Notes: generated by a model from the sequence alone, not told the origin. Shown: positions 16,547 to 26,857, counted from the stretch's first letter. The stretch is DNA of 42,329 nucleotides from Bacteroidales bacterium (GCA_030531335.1 JAUNNV010000001.1:1-42329); one strand, 5' to 3'. Numbers and translations: made by a program.

Positions 16547-17368
16547 ATGGCAGTACGTAAATTTAAGCCCACAACACCGGGGCAGAGACATAAGATTATT
16601 GGTACTTTTGAGGAGATTACTGCGTCAGTACCAGAAAAATCCCTTGTATATGGCAAGCGTTCGAGTGGCGGTCGCAACAATGTGGGACGTTTGACCACAC
16701 GCTATATTGGTGGCGGCCACAAGCGCAAATACCGTCTCATTGATTTCAAAAGGGACAAGGATGGTGTGCCAGCAGTGGTAAAGACAATTGAATACGATCC
16801 GAACCGTTCGGCTCGCATCGCTTTGTTGTTTTATGCTGATGGTGAAAAAAGATATATTATCGCTCCCAATGGATTGCAAGTTGGAAGCACCTTGGTTTCA
16901 GGGGCAAATGCAGCACCTGAGATAGGTAATGCTATACCTCTTGAAAACATTCCAGTAGGTACCGTGATTCATAACATTGAATTGCGTCCTGGACAAGGTG
17001 CTGTGTTGGTAAGATCAGCAGGTAATTTCGCTCAGTTAACAGCACGTGAAGGCAATTATTGTATCATCAAGCTGCCTTCAGGAGAATTGAGAAAGATACT
17101 TGGAACGTGCAAGGCTACAGTCGGTAGTGTTGGTAACTCTGACCATGCGTTGGAACAGTCGGGTAAGGCCGGCCGCTCGCGTTGGTTGGGTCGTCGTCCA
17201 CACAACCGTGGTGTTGTCATGAACCCGCATGATCACCCGATGGGTGGTGGTGAAGGACGTCAGTCTGGTGGTCATCCAAGATCACGTACTGGCTTGTATG
17301 CTAAGGGCTTGAAGACAAGAGCACCGAAGAAGCAGTCGTCCAAGTATATTATAGAGAGGTGTAAGTAA
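16547..17368 (+). CDS. rplB: Ribosomal protein uL2
   Basis: 273 aa, one of the core proteins near the peptidyl transferase centre and needed for subunit joining. The start [16 protein letters not shown] and the C-terminal loop [17 protein letters not shown], which reaches toward the active site, are conserved. Length is normal. Part of the contiguous S10 block. Confidence 0.97.
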   Translation: MAVRKFKPTTPGQRHKIIGTFEEITASVPEKSLVYGKRSSGGRNNVGRLTTRYIGGGHKRKYRLIDFKRDKDGVPAVVKTIEYDPNRSARIALLFYADGEKRYIIAPNGLQVGSTLVSGANAAPEIGNAIPLENIPVGTVIHNIELRPGQGAVLVRSAGNFAQLTAREGNYCIIKLPSGELRKILGTCKATVGSVGNSDHALEQSGKAGRSRWLGRRPHNRGVVMNPHDHPMGGGEGRQSGGHPRSRTGLYAKGLKTRAPKKQSSKYIIERCK

Positions 17369-17390
17369 TAACTGATTAATTGAGTAAATT

Positions 17391-17660
17391 ATGAGTCGTT
17401 CATTAAAAAAGGGTCCATACATCAACGTTAAGCTCGAGAAGAAGGTGCTTGAGATGAATGAGAGTGGCAAGAAGGTTGTTGTAAAGACTTGGGCCAGAGC
17501 TTCGATGATTTCACCTGACTTTGTAGGTCATACTATTGCAGTTCACAACGGAAACAAATTTATTCCTGTATATATTACCGAAAACATGGTAGGACACAAG
17601 TTGGGAGAGTTTTCCCCGACACGTACGTTCCGTGGACATGCTGGTAACAAAAAGAAGTAA
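17391..17660 (+). CDS. rpsS: Ribosomal protein uS19
   Basis: 89 aa, begins [18 protein letters not shown]. It binds 16S rRNA with uS13 in the head of the small subunit. The signature [19 protein letters not shown] is intact. It follows rplB by 22 nt. Confidence 0.97.
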   Translation: MSRSLKKGPYINVKLEKKVLEMNESGKKVVVKTWARASMISPDFVGHTIAVHNGNKFIPVYITENMVGHKLGEFSPTRTFRGHAGNKKK

Positions 17661-17695
17661 GCAGGACATTATTAGAAAATAAAAAGTAACAAATA

Positions 17696-18106
17696 ATGGG
17701 AGCAAGAAAAAGAATATCGGCTGAAAATAGAAAAGAGGCCCTGAAGAGCATGTATTTTGCCAAGTTGCGCAATGTACCTACTTCTCCACGTAAGATGCGT
17801 CTTGTTGCTGACATGATTCGTGGTATGGAAGTGAGCCGTGCGCTTGGTGTCTTGAAGTTCTCCTCCAAGGAGGCTTCTGCAAAAGTAGAAAAACTTTTGC
17901 GCTCTGCTATTAATAACTGGGAACAGAAAAACGAACGTAAGGCTGACGAAGGCGAGCTGTATGTGTCGAAGATTTTTGTTGATGGTGGCGCAACGCTGAA
18001 GAGAATGCGTCCAGCACCACAGGGTAGAGGTTACAGAATCCGTAAACGTTCTAATCACGTTACTTTGTTCGTTGAGGCAAAGAATACTAATGATAATCAA
18101 AATTAA
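17696..18106 (+). CDS. rplV: Ribosomal protein uL22
   Basis: 136 aa. Its long beta hairpin lines the exit tunnel; changes there give macrolide resistance in other bacteria. Conserved segments are [17 protein letters not shown] near the N-terminus and the hairpin tip [18 protein letters not shown] near residues 100-117. The gene is A/T-rich (20 G+C in the 60 bases from 17881), in contrast to the lyase cluster. Confidence 0.95.
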   Translation: MGARKRISAENRKEALKSMYFAKLRNVPTSPRKMRLVADMIRGMEVSRALGVLKFSSKEASAKVEKLLRSAINNWEQKNERKADEGELYVSKIFVDGGATLKRMRPAPQGRGYRIRKRSNHVTLFVEAKNTNDNQN

Positions 18107-18113
18107 GAATTAG

Positions 18114-18839
18114 ATGGGACAGAAAGTTAATCCGATAAGCAACCGCTTGGGAATTATTAGAGGATGGGATTCTAATTGGTACGGAGGCAATGATTATGGC
18201 GACACATTGTTGGAGGACAGCAAAATCCGTAAGTATCTCAATACACGACTTGCTAAGGCCAGTGTTTCAAGAATCGTCATTGAACGTACATTGAAATTGG
18301 TGACAATTACGATTTGTACAGCTCGTCCAGGCATTATCATTGGTAAGGGCGGTCAGGAAGTTGACAGCTTGAAGGAAGAGTTGAAGAAGATTACCGACAA
18401 GGATATTCAAATCAACATTTTTGAGGTAAAGAAACCTGAGTTGGACGCAGTTATCGTAGCCAACAACATCGCTCGTCAGGTCGAGGGTAAGATAGCCTAT
18501 CGTCGTGCCATTAAGATGGCCATAGCCAACACCATCCGAATGGGTGCTGAAGGTATCAAGGTGCAGATTGCAGGTCGCTTGAATGGTGCTGAAATGGCTC
18601 GTTCGGAAATGTATAAGGAAGGCAGGACACCGTTGCATACCCTTCGTGCAGACATCGATTATTGTCATGCAGAAGCACTGACCAAGGTCGGATTGCTGGG
18701 TATCAAAGTTTGGATTTGTCGTGGTGAGGTTTATGGTAAGCGCGACTTGGCACCCAACTTTGCTCAGACAAAGGAAACCGGTCGTGGCAACAACAATGGT
18801 GGTGGCCGTAACTTTAGAAAAAAGAAAAACAATCGCTAA
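18114..18839 (+). CDS. rpsC: Ribosomal protein uS3
   Basis: 241 aa. It sits at the mRNA entry channel and contributes to helicase activity. The KH domain with [20 protein letters not shown] is clear. The C-terminus is extended with an Asn/Gly/Lys-rich tail ([19 protein letters not shown]), a low-complexity end that varies between lineages. It starts seven nt after rplV. Confidence 0.95.
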   Translation: MGQKVNPISNRLGIIRGWDSNWYGGNDYGDTLLEDSKIRKYLNTRLAKASVSRIVIERTLKLVTITICTARPGIIIGKGGQEVDSLKEELKKITDKDIQINIFEVKKPELDAVIVANNIARQVEGKIAYRRAIKMAIANTIRMGAEGIKVQIAGRLNGAEMARSEMYKEGRTPLHTLRADIDYCHAEALTKVGLLGIKVWICRGEVYGKRDLAPNFAQTKETGRGNNNGGGRNFRKKKNNR

Positions 18840-18860
18840 CGAATTTGAATTTTAAGTAAT

Positions 18861-19295
18861 ATGTTACAACCGAAAAGGACAAAATTCAGAAGACAGCAGG
18901 ATGGTCATCAAAAAGGCAATGCCCAAAGAGGCAATCAGTTGGCTTTCGGATCATTTGGCATCAAGGCTTTAGAGAGAAAGTGGATTACCGGTCAACAAAT
19001 TGAGGCCGCGCGTGTGGCTGTTACACGTTACATGCAACGTCAGGGTCAGATTTGGATTCGTATCTTCCCAGATAAACCAATCACACGTAAGCCTGCTGAC
19101 GTACGTATGGGTAAGGGTAAAGGTAATCCGGAAGGTTTTGTCGCACCAGTTCAGCCTGGTCGCATCATCATCGAAGCTGACGGAGTTCCGTTTGATGTTG
19201 CCAAGGAAGCGTTGCGCTTGGCTGCACAGAAACTACCTATTACTACGAAGTTTATTGTAAGACGTGATTACGATGCTCAAACTCAAAATGCTTAA
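18861..19295 (+). CDS. rplP: Ribosomal protein uL16
   Basis: 144 aa, begins [19 protein letters not shown]. It contacts tRNA in the A site and organises the central protuberance base. The stretch [23 protein letters not shown] is diagnostic. It is followed six nt later by rpmC. Confidence 0.96.
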   Translation: MLQPKRTKFRRQQDGHQKGNAQRGNQLAFGSFGIKALERKWITGQQIEAARVAVTRYMQRQGQIWIRIFPDKPITRKPADVRMGKGKGNPEGFVAPVQPGRIIIEADGVPFDVAKEALRLAAQKLPITTKFIVRRDYDAQTQNA

Positions 19296-19301
19296 TTGAT
19301 T

Positions 19302-19496
19302 ATGAAGATTGCAGAAATTAGAGAAATACCCGAGAATGAGTTGGCAGAGCGCATTGAAGCGGAAGTTGCCAATTACAACCAGATGGTTTTGAATCATTCG
19401 ATCTCTCCATTGGATAATCCTTCACAGATTAAGAAGTTACGTCGGACTATCGCACGTATGAAGACAGAATTAAAACAGAGAGAACTTAATAAATAA
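19302..19496 (+). CDS. rpmC: Ribosomal protein uL29
   Basis: 64 aa from ATG 19302 ([14 protein letters not shown]). The TTG at 19296 would add two residues and is less likely. A two-helix protein at the tunnel exit, next to uL23. The C-terminal [19 protein letters not shown] helix is typical. Confidence 0.93.
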   Translation: MKIAEIREIPENELAERIEAEVANYNQMVLNHSISPLDNPSQIKKLRRTIARMKTELKQRELNK

Positions 19497-19504
19497 TCGT
19501 CCTC

Positions 19505-19762
19505 ATGGAAGAGAGAAATTTAAGAAAGGAAAGAACGGGTGTTGTTGTCAGCAACAAGATGGAAAAGACCATCGTTGTGGCATCTAAGTTTAAGGAAAAA
19601 CACCCTATTTATGGTAAGTTCGTAAGCAAAACGAAGAAGTACCATGTTCACGACGAGAATAATGAATGCAATATTGGAGATACTGTTCATATCATGGAAA
19701 CTCGTCCTCTGAGCAAGACTAAGAGATGGAGATTGGTTGAAATAATTGAAAGAGCTAAGTAA
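19505..19762 (+). CDS. rpsQ: Ribosomal protein uS17
   Basis: 85 aa, a small OB-fold protein that helps early 30S assembly. The [19 protein letters not shown] opening and the [18 protein letters not shown] segment are conserved. It lies two nt before rplN. Confidence 0.95.
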   Translation: MEERNLRKERTGVVVSNKMEKTIVVASKFKEKHPIYGKFVSKTKKYHVHDENNECNIGDTVHIMETRPLSKTKRWRLVEIIERAK

Positions 19763-19764
19763 TT

Positions 19765-20130
19765 ATGATACAAACAGAATCCAGATTAACAGTTTGTGAT
19801 AACAGTGGTGCAAAGGAAGCTCTTTGCATACGTGTCTTGGGTGGTACCAAGCGTCGTTATGCCTCTGTGGGGGATATCATTGTCGTTTCAGTGAAAAATG
19901 TAATCCCTTCAAGTGATGTTAAAAAAGGTGCAGTTTCGAAGGCTTTGATTGTACGTACGAAAAAGGAAATCCGTCGTGCTGATGGTTCTTACATTCGTTT
20001 TGATGATAATGCCTGTGTGTTGTTGAGCAATACTGGTGAGTTGAGAGGAAGCCGTATTTTCGGTCCGGTAGCGAGAGAGTTGCGCGCTGTAAACATGAAG
20101 GTCGTTTCACTTGCACCTGAAGTACTTTAA
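19765..20130 (+). CDS. rplN: Ribosomal protein uL14
   Basis: 121 aa, begins [19 protein letters not shown], the family signature. It forms an inter-subunit bridge and the docking site for the silencing factor RsfS. The C-terminal region [11 protein letters not shown] is normal. Confidence 0.96.
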   Translation: MIQTESRLTVCDNSGAKEALCIRVLGGTKRRYASVGDIIVVSVKNVIPSSDVKKGAVSKALIVRTKKEIRRADGSYIRFDDNACVLLSNTGELRGSRIFGPVARELRAVNMKVVSLAPEVL

Positions 20131-20150
20131 TCATTAAAGCGTTATTAATA

Positions 20151-20474
20151 ATGAGTAAATTACATATTAAAAAAGGCGACACAGTTTACGTGAATGCTGG
20201 CGAAGACAAAGGCAAGACTGGTCGTGTGCTGAAAGTGGATGTTGAAAAACAGCGCGCTTTCGTTGAAGGTGTCAACATGGTTTCAAAGAGCACCAAGCCA
20301 AGTGCCAAGAATCCTCAAGGAGGTATTGTAAAGCAGGAGGCTTCCATTCATATTTCAAATTTGAATGTCCTTGACCCGAAATCAGGCAAGCCTACCCGTA
20401 TTGGCAGAAGAGAGAGTGCAGATGGAAGAACTTTTGTTCGTTATGCTAAAAAATCAGGAGAGGAGATTAAGTAA
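20151..20474 (+). CDS. rplX: Ribosomal protein uL24
   Basis: 107 aa, an assembly-initiator protein with a KOW motif ([20 protein letters not shown]). Its stop shares one base with the rplE start (taatg), which indicates translational coupling. Confidence 0.95.
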   Translation: MSKLHIKKGDTVYVNAGEDKGKTGRVLKVDVEKQRAFVEGVNMVSKSTKPSAKNPQGGIVKQEASIHISNLNVLDPKSGKPTRIGRRESADGRTFVRYAKKSGEEIK

Positions 20475-21031
20475 TGAGTAATACTGCCAACCTTAAGAAA
20501 GAATATGCAGAGCGCATTGCTCCGGCATTGAAGGAGAAGTTCCAATATACTTCTACCATGCAGATTCCCGTGCTCAAGAAAATTGTAATCAATCAGGGCT
20601 TGGGTTCAGCCGTATTGGACAAGAAGATCATTGATGTGGCTCAGAACGAGTTGACAACAATTACAGGCCAAAAAGCCGTTGTTACTATTTCCCGTAAGGA
20701 TAGTGCGAGCTTCAAGTTGCGTAAGAAAATGCCTATCGGTGTCATGGTGACTCTCCGTCGTGAGAGAATGTACGAGTTTCTCGAGCGTCTTGTGCGCGTG
20801 GCATTGCCTCGTATTCGTGACTTCAAGGGAATCGAGAGCAAGTTTGATGGTCGTGGCAACTATACATTAGGTATTCAGGAGCAAATCATTTTCCCTGAAA
20901 TCAATATTGATTCCATCACGAAAATTCTGGGTATGAACATTACCTTTGTTACATCGGCCAAGACTGATGAAGAAGGTTATGCTTTGTTGAAGGAATTTGG
21001 CTTACCTTTTAAGAACTCAAAAAAAGACTAA
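20474..21031 (+). CDS. rplE: Ribosomal protein uL5
   Basis: 185 aa, binds 5S rRNA in the central protuberance. Conserved segments include [31 protein letters not shown] and the [17 protein letters not shown] loop that contacts P-site tRNA. The start overlaps the rplX stop. Confidence 0.96.
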   Translation: MSNTANLKKEYAERIAPALKEKFQYTSTMQIPVLKKIVINQGLGSAVLDKKIIDVAQNELTTITGQKAVVTISRKDSASFKLRKKMPIGVMVTLRRERMYEFLERLVRVALPRIRDFKGIESKFDGRGNYTLGIQEQIIFPEINIDSITKILGMNITFVTSAKTDEEGYALLKEFGLPFKNSKKD

Positions 21032-21037
21032 TATATT

Positions 21038-21337
21038 ATGGCAAAAGAATCAATGAAGGCTCGTGAGGTAAAAAGAGCCAAGATGGTAGCCAAATATGCT
21101 GAAAAACGTGCTGCTCTGAAGAAAATTGTCAATACTGGTGAACCTGTAGAGGCTTTTGAGGCAGCTCAGAAATTGCAGGCGATACCTAAGAATGCCAATC
21201 CAATTCGTTTGCATAATCGTTGCAAACTCACAGGTCGTCCAAAAGGTTACATCCGTCAGTTTGGTATTTCACGTATCCAGTTCCGCGAGATGGCATCCAA
21301 GGGCTTGATTCCAGGAGTAAGAAAAGCAAGCTGGTAA
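21038..21337 (+). CDS. rpsN: Ribosomal protein uS14, zinc-free long form
   Basis: 99 aa. The C-terminal [19 protein letters not shown] stretch identifies uS14. It lacks the paired CxxC motifs of the short zinc-binding form, so it needs no zinc. It assembles late into the small-subunit head. A short inverted repeat (tcagg/cctga, 21361-21375) lies in the 59-nt gap before rpsH. Confidence 0.95.
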   Translation: MAKESMKAREVKRAKMVAKYAEKRAALKKIVNTGEPVEAFEAAQKLQAIPKNANPIRLHNRCKLTGRPKGYIRQFGISRIQFREMASKGLIPGVRKASW

Positions 21338-21396
21338 ATAGAGTTTATTATTAAATATTGTCAGGGAAGTCCTGATTAATTTAACAAATCATTTTT

Positions 21397-21792
21397 ATGA
21401 CAGATCCAATCGCAGATTATCTCACAAGGTTGAGAAATGCTATTAGTGCAAAGCACAGAGTAGTTGAAGTGCCTGCCTCAAATCTGAAAAAGGAAATCAC
21501 GAAGATTCTTTTTGAGAAGGGTTACATCTTGAACTACAAGTTTGTTGAGGATGGTCCTCAGGGTACTATCAAGGTGGCTTTGAAGTACGACGCAGTGAAC
21601 AAGGTGAATGCGATCAAGAAGTTGATTCGCGTTTCCTCTCCGGGTTTGCGTCGGTACACAGGTTACAAGGACATGCCGAGAGTAATAAACGGTTTAGGTA
21701 TTGCTATAATATCTACATCCAAAGGTGTAATGACAGACAAAGAGGCTTCAGTGCTTAAGATAGGCGGTGAGGTGCTTTGCTATGTTTATTAA
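21397..21792 (+). CDS. rpsH: Ribosomal protein uS8
   Basis: 131 aa, begins MTDPIADYLTRLRNAISAKH. It organises the central domain of 16S rRNA and in enteric bacteria is the feedback repressor of the spc operon. The C-terminal half GLGIAIISTSKGVMTDKEA is conserved. The small inverted repeat just upstream (21361-21375) could relate to such control, but this is not shown. Confidence 0.96.
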   Translation: MTDPIADYLTRLRNAISAKHRVVEVPASNLKKEITKILFEKGYILNYKFVEDGPQGTIKVALKYDAVNKVNAIKKLIRVSSPGLRRYTGYKDMPRVINGLGIAIISTSKGVMTDKEASVLKIGGEVLCYVY

Positions 21793-21795
21793 TTT

Positions 21796-21801
21796 AGGAG
21801 G
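21796..21801 (+). promoter_or_regulatory. Strong Shine-Dalgarno before rplF
   Basis: AGGAGG, seven nt before the rplF ATG at 21809. Perfect, well-spaced sites of this kind are rare in Bacteroidetes, whose ribosomes generally hide the anti-Shine-Dalgarno, and few other genes in this operon have one. It supports the chosen rplF start and may mark special translational control. Confidence 0.7.
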
Positions 21802-21808
21802 ATAAGCA

Positions 21809-22378
21809 ATGTCAAGAATAGGAAAATTACCCATCAATATTCCGGCAGGAGTCACTGTTACCATGAATGACAATGTTGTAACAGTAAAGGGACCCAAGGG
21901 TGAACTTTGCCAGAGTGTAGATCCCTCTATAGAGGTCTCCATCGCCGATGGTCGTGTTACATTGAAGGAAGTCGAAACAGCAATGATTGATAACCCCAAA
22001 CAGCGTCATGCCTATCACGGTTTGTATCGTGCACTTGTCAACAGCATGGTCGTAGGTGTGTCGGAAGGTTTCAAGAAGGAACTTGAGTTGGTGGGAGTGG
22101 GTTATCGTGTTTCCAACAACGGCAACCTCATTGAGTTTGCTTTGGGTTTCACACATCCGATTATCATGCTACTTCCGGAACAGATAAAGGTTACGACGAA
22201 GTCTGAGCGTAATCAGAATCCATTGATTACCTTGGAATCGTGCGACAAGCAGTTGCTTGGTATGATATGTGCCAAAATACGTTCTTTCCGCAAGCCTGAA
22301 CCATATAAGGGCAAGGGTATTAAGTTTGTTGGTGAAGTAATTCGCAGAAAGTCTGGTAAGTCAGCTGGCGCTAAATAA
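21809..22378 (+). CDS. rplF: Ribosomal protein uL6
   Basis: 189 aa, begins MSRIGKLPINIPAGVTV. Two similar domains sit near the factor-binding site by the sarcin-ricin loop. The C-terminal KPEPYKGKGIKFVGEVIRRKSGKSAGAK is typical. It is preceded by a full AGGAGG, unlike its neighbours. Confidence 0.97.
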   Translation: MSRIGKLPINIPAGVTVTMNDNVVTVKGPKGELCQSVDPSIEVSIADGRVTLKEVETAMIDNPKQRHAYHGLYRALVNSMVVGVSEGFKKELELVGVGYRVSNNGNLIEFALGFTHPIIMLLPEQIKVTTKSERNQNPLITLESCDKQLLGMICAKIRSFRKPEPYKGKGIKFVGEVIRRKSGKSAGAK

Positions 22379-22397
22379 TATTTAAAATTGCATCATT

Positions 22398-22739
22398 ATG
22401 ACAACAAAAATCGAAAGACGAATCAAGATTAAATATAGAGTACGTAACAAGATGTCAGGTACTGCTGCACGTCCGCGTATGAGTGTGTTTAGAAGTAACA
22501 AGCAGATTTACGTTCAGGTCATTGACGACTTGGCAGGTAAGACTATGGCTGCTGCATCGTCATTGGGTATGGAAGCCATGCCAAAGAAGGATCAGGCTGC
22601 TAAGGTGGGTGCTTTGATTGCAGAGAAGGCAAAGGAAGCAGGCATCACCAATGTTGTGTTTGACCGTAACGGATACTTGTATCATGGGAGAGTAAAAGAG
22701 TTGGCAGATGCTGCTCGTAACGGTGGACTTAAATTTTAA
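22398..22739 (+). CDS. rplR: Ribosomal protein uL18
   Basis: 113 aa, a 5S rRNA binding protein of the central protuberance. The [20 protein letters not shown] core and the C-terminal [21 protein letters not shown] motif are clear. It ends six nt before rpsE. Confidence 0.96.
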   Translation: MTTKIERRIKIKYRVRNKMSGTAARPRMSVFRSNKQIYVQVIDDLAGKTMAAASSLGMEAMPKKDQAAKVGALIAEKAKEAGITNVVFDRNGYLYHGRVKELADAARNGGLKF

Positions 22740-22745
22740 TCAATT

Positions 22746-23258
22746 ATGGCAATTAATAAAGTAAGAATATCCAGCGACGTTGAACTGAAGGATAGATTGG
22801 TTGCTATCAACCGCGTCACCAAGGTGACCAAGGGTGGTAGAACATTTACTTTCGCAGCAATCGTAGTAGTTGGTAACGGTGACGGAATTATTGGCTGGGG
22901 TCTTGGTAAGGCTGGTGAAGTAACCGCAGCAATTGCCAAGGGTGTAGAGTCTGCTAAGAAGAATTTGGTGCGTGTGCCTGTTCTCAAGGGTACTGTTCCT
23001 CATGAGCAGTCTGCAAAGTTCGGTGGTGCCGAGGTATTTCTCAAGCCTGCATCGACAGGTACGGGAGTGGTAGCAGGTGGTGCTATGCGTGCAGTGCTTG
23101 AAAGTGTAGGTATTTGTGATGTCTTGGCTAAGTCGAAGGGTTCTTCCAATCCTCATAACTTGGTCAAGGCTACAATTCTTGCATTGAGCGAGATGCGTGA
23201 TGCTTATACTGTAGCCCAGAACCGTGGTGTTAGTGTTGAAAAAGTGTTTAGAGGATAA
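22746..23258 (+). CDS. rpsE: Ribosomal protein uS5
   Basis: 170 aa. It contributes to mRNA unwinding at the entry channel and to decoding accuracy. The N-terminal double-stranded-RNA-like domain ([19 protein letters not shown]) and the C-terminal [20 protein letters not shown] region are intact. The stop codon overlaps the Shine-Dalgarno of rpmD. Confidence 0.96.
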   Translation: MAINKVRISSDVELKDRLVAINRVTKVTKGGRTFTFAAIVVVGNGDGIIGWGLGKAGEVTAAIAKGVESAKKNLVRVPVLKGTVPHEQSAKFGGAEVFLKPASTGTGVVAGGAMRAVLESVGICDVLAKSKGSSNPHNLVKATILALSEMRDAYTVAQNRGVSVEKVFRG

Positions 23259-23262
23259 GGAG
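23257..23262 (+). promoter_or_regulatory. Shine-Dalgarno-like site before rpmD
   Basis: AAGGAG, six nt before the ATG at 23269, overlapping the rpsE stop. It decides the rpmD start over the in-frame GTG-type starts within rpsE. It is the second clear site of this type noticed in the spc block. Confidence 0.55.
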
Positions 23263-23268
23263 AATATT

Positions 23269-23445
23269 ATGACAAAGATTAAGATTAAACAGATTAAAAG
23301 TAGAATAGGTGCTCCGGCTAATCAAAAGCGGGTACTTGATGCTCTGGGACTTCGTAAATTGAATCGTGTGGTTGAGCATGAGGATTCTCCTTCTATCATG
23401 GGCATGGTCGAAAAGGTAAAACACCTTGTAATTATTCTTAAGTAA
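23269..23445 (+). CDS. rpmD: Ribosomal protein uL30
   Basis: 58 aa from MTKIKIKQIKSRIGAP. A small large-subunit protein. The stretch NQKRVLDALGLRKLNRVVEHEDSP is the family signature. A longer reading starting inside rpsE is excluded by the position of the Shine-Dalgarno. Confidence 0.95.
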   Translation: MTKIKIKQIKSRIGAPANQKRVLDALGLRKLNRVVEHEDSPSIMGMVEKVKHLVIILK

Positions 23446-23475
23446 TTCAGTTGTTAATAAAAAAGAAAAGACGAT

Positions 23476-23922
23476 ATGGATTTAAGTAATTTGAAACCTG
23501 CAGAAGGCTCGGTTAAGACCAGAAAGAGAGTTGGTCGCGGTGCTGGTTCCGGTTTGGGTGGCACTTCAACAAGAGGTCATAAGGGAGCCAAGTCAAGATC
23601 AGGTTATAAGAAAAAGGTCGGTTTTGAAGGCGGTCAGATGCCACTTCAGCGCCGTTTGCCGAAATTTGGTTTCCAGAACATCAACCGTGTTGAATATAAG
23701 GCTATCAACCTTTCTACAATTCAGGCTTTAACAGAGGCAAAGGGACTGGAGAAGGTTATGGTAGCTGATTTGGTAGAGGCTGGTTATATCTCTGGGAATC
23801 AGTTGGTGAAAATCTTAGGCAATGGAAGCTTGACAGTAAAGGTCGATGTCGAGGCCAATGCATTCTCGAAGAGTGCAGAGGCTGCTATCGTAGCTTTGGG
23901 CGGTCAGGCAATTAAACTCTGA
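23476..23922 (+). CDS. rplO: Ribosomal protein uL15
   Basis: 148 aa, begins MDLSNLKPAEGSVKTRKRVGR. A late assembly protein with a Gly/Arg-rich N-terminal extension (GRGAGSGLGGTSTRGHKGAKSR) that threads into 23S rRNA. It lies four nt before secY. Confidence 0.96.
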   Translation: MDLSNLKPAEGSVKTRKRVGRGAGSGLGGTSTRGHKGAKSRSGYKKKVGFEGGQMPLQRRLPKFGFQNINRVEYKAINLSTIQALTEAKGLEKVMVADLVEAGYISGNQLVKILGNGSLTVKVDVEANAFSKSAEAAIVALGGQAIKL

Positions 23923-23926
23923 TTCA

Positions 23927-25261
23927 ATGAGAAAATTTATTGAAACACTGAAGAATATATGGAAGATTGAGGATTTGAGAAAACGAATCCTCATCACCAT
24001 ACTCTTTGTTGCTATCTACCGTTTTGGCTCGTTCGTAGTTCTTCCTGGTATTGATACTCAGCAACTGAGTAATTTGGCAAGTCAGACATCGGGTGGCTTG
24101 ATGGCCTTGTTGGATATGTTCTCTGGTGGAGCATTCTCAAATGCTTCTATTTTTGCATTGGGAATCATGCCATACATTTCAGCATCCATTGTCATCCAGT
24201 TGCTGGCCATTGCAGTTCCCTACTTTCAAAAGTTGCAGCGTGAAGGAGAGAGTGGCCGTCGTAAGATCAATCAGTACACTCGTTACTTGACCATCGCGAT
24301 TTTGCTGTTCCAAGCACCTTCTTATCTGCTGAATTTGAAGTATCAGGCTGGCAGTGCTATCAATCCTTCTCTCAATTGGAGTCTTTTTATCATTACTTCT
24401 ACCATCATTTTGGCTGCTGGCAGTATGTTTATCCTGTGGTTGGGTGAAAGAATCACTGATAAGGGTGTGGGCAATGGTATATCATTCATCATCTTGATTG
24501 GTATTATCGCACGTCTCCCACAAGCATTGGCTCAGGAGTTCATTTCTCGTATCACATCGCCGGGAGCGGGTGGTATCGTCATGGGATTGTTGGAAATCGT
24601 ATTCCTCGTATTGGTCATTGCAGCTGCCATACTGCTTGTTCAGGGTGTTCGTAAGGTGCCCGTACAGTATGCAAAGCGGGTCGTGGGTAATAAGACAGTT
24701 GGTGGCGCACGTCAGTACATTCCTTTGAAGGTCAATGCGGCTAACGTGATGCCTATCATCTTTGCGCAGGCCATCATGTTCATTCCTATCACTTTGGTTG
24801 GTTTCTCGAACACAGCCAGTGCGACAGGTCTTGTGCGTGCTTTGGTCGATCACACAAGTTTCGGCTACAACATAGTCTTCGCTTTGTTGATTATCTTGTT
24901 TACCTATTTCTATACGGCCATAACCATCAATCCTACCCAGATGGCTGAAGACATGAAGCGTAACAACGGATTCATCCCGGGCATTAAGCCGGGAAAGAAT
25001 ACAGCAGAATACATTGACACTATCATGTCGCGTATTACTTTGCCGGGTTCTTTCTTCCTTGCCATTATCGCTGTACTTCCAGCCTTTGCTGGTGTGTTTG
25101 GGGTTCAGCAGGGTTTTGCTGCATTCTTTGGAGGCACATCATTGCTGATACTTGTGGGAGTTGTGCTTGACACGCTTCAGCAGGTTGAAAGCCATTTGAT
25201 CATGCGTCATTATGATGGCCTTCTAAGTTCTGGTAGAATTAAGGGTCGTGCCAGTTATTGA
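23927..25261 (+). CDS. secY: Protein translocase subunit SecY
   Basis: 444 aa, the channel of the Sec translocon in the inner membrane. Ten hydrophobic segments are expected; several are evident, such as ILITILFVAIYRFGSFVVL (TM1) and IVIQLLAIAVPYF. The cytoplasmic loop with RKVPVQYAKRVVGNK is the conserved SecA/ribosome contact. Its place in the spc operon between rplO and map is canonical. It would export the secreted lyases and hydrolases found in this window. Confidence 0.97.
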   Translation: MRKFIETLKNIWKIEDLRKRILITILFVAIYRFGSFVVLPGIDTQQLSNLASQTSGGLMALLDMFSGGAFSNASIFALGIMPYISASIVIQLLAIAVPYFQKLQREGESGRRKINQYTRYLTIAILLFQAPSYLLNLKYQAGSAINPSLNWSLFIITSTIILAAGSMFILWLGERITDKGVGNGISFIILIGIIARLPQALAQEFISRITSPGAGGIVMGLLEIVFLVLVIAAAILLVQGVRKVPVQYAKRVVGNKTVGGARQYIPLKVNAANVMPIIFAQAIMFIPITLVGFSNTASATGLVRALVDHTSFGYNIVFALLIILFTYFYTAITINPTQMAEDMKRNNGFIPGIKPGKNTAEYIDTIMSRITLPGSFFLAIIAVLPAFAGVFGVQQGFAAFFGGTSLLILVGVVLDTLQQVESHLIMRHYDGLLSSGRIKGRASY

Positions 25262-25272
25262 TTAGCGAAAAG

Positions 25273-26070
25273 ATGATATATCTTAAAACTGATGATGAAA
25301 TAGAGCTATTGCGTCAGAGCAACTTGCTTGTTGGCAAAACCTTGGCGGAAGTAGCGAAGCTCATCAGGCCAGGTGTTACTACTCGTCAACTCGACACCAT
25401 AGCCGAACAGTATATCCGCGATAATGGAGCTGTTCCTACGTTTAAGGGTTTTCTTGGTCCGAGCGGCATACCATTTCCTGCATCGATTTGCACTTCGGTC
25501 AATGGTCAGGTAGTGCATGGCATCCCTAACGACAATCCTTTGGAGGAAGGCGACATTGTGTCGGTTGATTGTGGTACATTCATGAATGGTTTTTGTGGCG
25601 ATTCGGCTTATACGTTTTGTGTAGGCGAAGTATCCTCAGAGGTTCTTCAGTTGCTTCGTACAACGAAAGAAGCTTTGTATTTAGGAATTGAAAAAGCGGT
25701 TCATGGAAATCGTCTGGGCGACATCAGCTATGCGGTTGAGCAGCATTGTGAGGCGCAATCCTACGGTGTAGTACGTGAATTTGTTGGTCATGGAGTCGGA
25801 AAAAACATGCATGAGGATCCGGCAGTGCCTAATTACGGACGACGCGGTACGGGTGTCATGCTGAAAAAAGGCATGTGTATAGCCATCGAGCCGATGATAA
25901 CAATGGGCGACCGTCACATTTTGCTTGAGCCGGATGGTTGGTCGGTTCGTACGCGCGATGGCAAGTATGCAGCGCACTACGAACATACGGTGGCCATCGG
26001 CAAGGGAGAGGCTGAAATTTTATCATCATTTAGGTATATCGAGGAAGTTTTAGGAGAAAACGCAATATAA
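25273..26070 (+). CDS. map: Methionine aminopeptidase, type I
   Basis: 265 aa. It removes the initiator Met from nascent proteins. Metal ligands are visible in [15 protein letters not shown] (two Asp), [12 protein letters not shown] (His), IEPMI (Glu) and YEHTVAI (Glu). I chose the ATG at 25273 ([15 protein letters not shown]), as family members begin here. A TTG at 25258 overlapping the secY stop would add five residues. It has no N-terminal zinc-finger extension. Confidence 0.95.
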   Translation: MIYLKTDDEIELLRQSNLLVGKTLAEVAKLIRPGVTTRQLDTIAEQYIRDNGAVPTFKGFLGPSGIPFPASICTSVNGQVVHGIPNDNPLEEGDIVSVDCGTFMNGFCGDSAYTFCVGEVSSEVLQLLRTTKEALYLGIEKAVHGNRLGDISYAVEQHCEAQSYGVVREFVGHGVGKNMHEDPAVPNYGRRGTGVMLKKGMCIAIEPMITMGDRHILLEPDGWSVRTRDGKYAAHYEHTVAIGKGEAEILSSFRYIEEVLGENAI

Positions 26071-26093
26071 AACAAATATCTGCTAATCAGTTT

Positions 26094-26312
26094 ATGGCAA
26101 AACAATCTGCAATAGAACAAGATGGAGTAATCGTAGAGGCATTGTCCAATGCAATGTTTCACGTTGAGTTGGACAATGGACATGAGATAACCGCTCATAT
26201 CTCTGGTAAGATGCGGATGCATTACATCAAGATCTTGCCAGGTGATAAGGTGAGGGTCGAAATGTCTCCTTACGATCTGTCAAAGGGAAGAATTGTTTTT
26301 AGATATAAATAA
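26094..26312 (+). CDS. infA: Translation initiation factor IF-1
   Basis: 72 aa, a single OB-fold that blocks the A site during initiation. It starts [22 protein letters not shown] and ends with the typical [15 protein letters not shown]. It lies between map and rpmJ, its usual place in Bacteroidetes. Confidence 0.97.
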   Translation: MAKQSAIEQDGVIVEALSNAMFHVELDNGHEITAHISGKMRMHYIKILPGDKVRVEMSPYDLSKGRIVFRYK

Positions 26313-26324
26313 AAGGACAAAGAT

Positions 26325-26441
26325 ATGAAAGTAAGAGTATCATTAAAGAAACGTACACCGGATTGTAAAATCGTTCGACGCAATGGCCGATTGTATGTTA
26401 TTAACAAGAAAGAACCCAAGTATAAACAGCGTCAGGGTTGA
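26325..26441 (+). CDS. rpmJ: Ribosomal protein bL36, zinc-free form
   Basis: 38 aa, read directly from the sequence: begins [20 protein letters not shown] and ends EPKYKQRQG. Zinc-binding bL36 has three Cys and one His. Here only one Cys remains; the others are Thr, Asn and Tyr, so zinc cannot be held. The position between infA and rpsM and the KQRQG end make the call firm despite the small size. Confidence 0.95.
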   Translation: MKVRVSLKKRTPDCKIVRRNGRLYVINKKEPKYKQRQG

Positions 26442-26468
26442 TTTGTTTCGAAAAAAAATAATTAGTAT

Positions 26469-26849
26469 ATGGCTATAAGAATAGTTGGTGTAGATTTGCC
26501 TCAGAACAAGAGAGGTGAGATAGCGTTGACCTATATTTTTGGTATCGGACGCAGCAGTGCAACGAAAATCCTGGAGAAGGCAGGCGTTGACAAAAGTTTG
26601 AAGGTTTCAGAATGGTCTGACAATCAGGCCGCCAAGGTTCGTGAAATCATCGGCGCGGAATTCAAGGTCGAAGGTGATCTTCGTACGGAAATTCAGATGA
26701 ACATAAAGCGACTCATGGACATTGGTTGCTATCGTGGAGTTCGTCATCGTAATGGCTTGCCCGTACGTGGCCAGAGCACGAAAAACAATGCTCGTACACG
26801 CAAGGGAAAGAAGAAAACAGTTGCAAATAAGAAAAAAGCTACTAAATAA
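26469..26849 (+). CDS. rpsM: Ribosomal protein uS13
   Basis: 126 aa, begins [20 protein letters not shown]. It contacts P-site tRNA and forms inter-subunit bridges in the head. The C-terminal [22 protein letters not shown] motif is diagnostic, followed by a Lys-rich tail. Confidence 0.97.
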   Translation: MAIRIVGVDLPQNKRGEIALTYIFGIGRSSATKILEKAGVDKSLKVSEWSDNQAAKVREIIGAEFKVEGDLRTEIQMNIKRLMDIGCYRGVRHRNGLPVRGQSTKNNARTRKGKKKTVANKKKATK

Positions 26850-26857
26850 TAGTTGAT

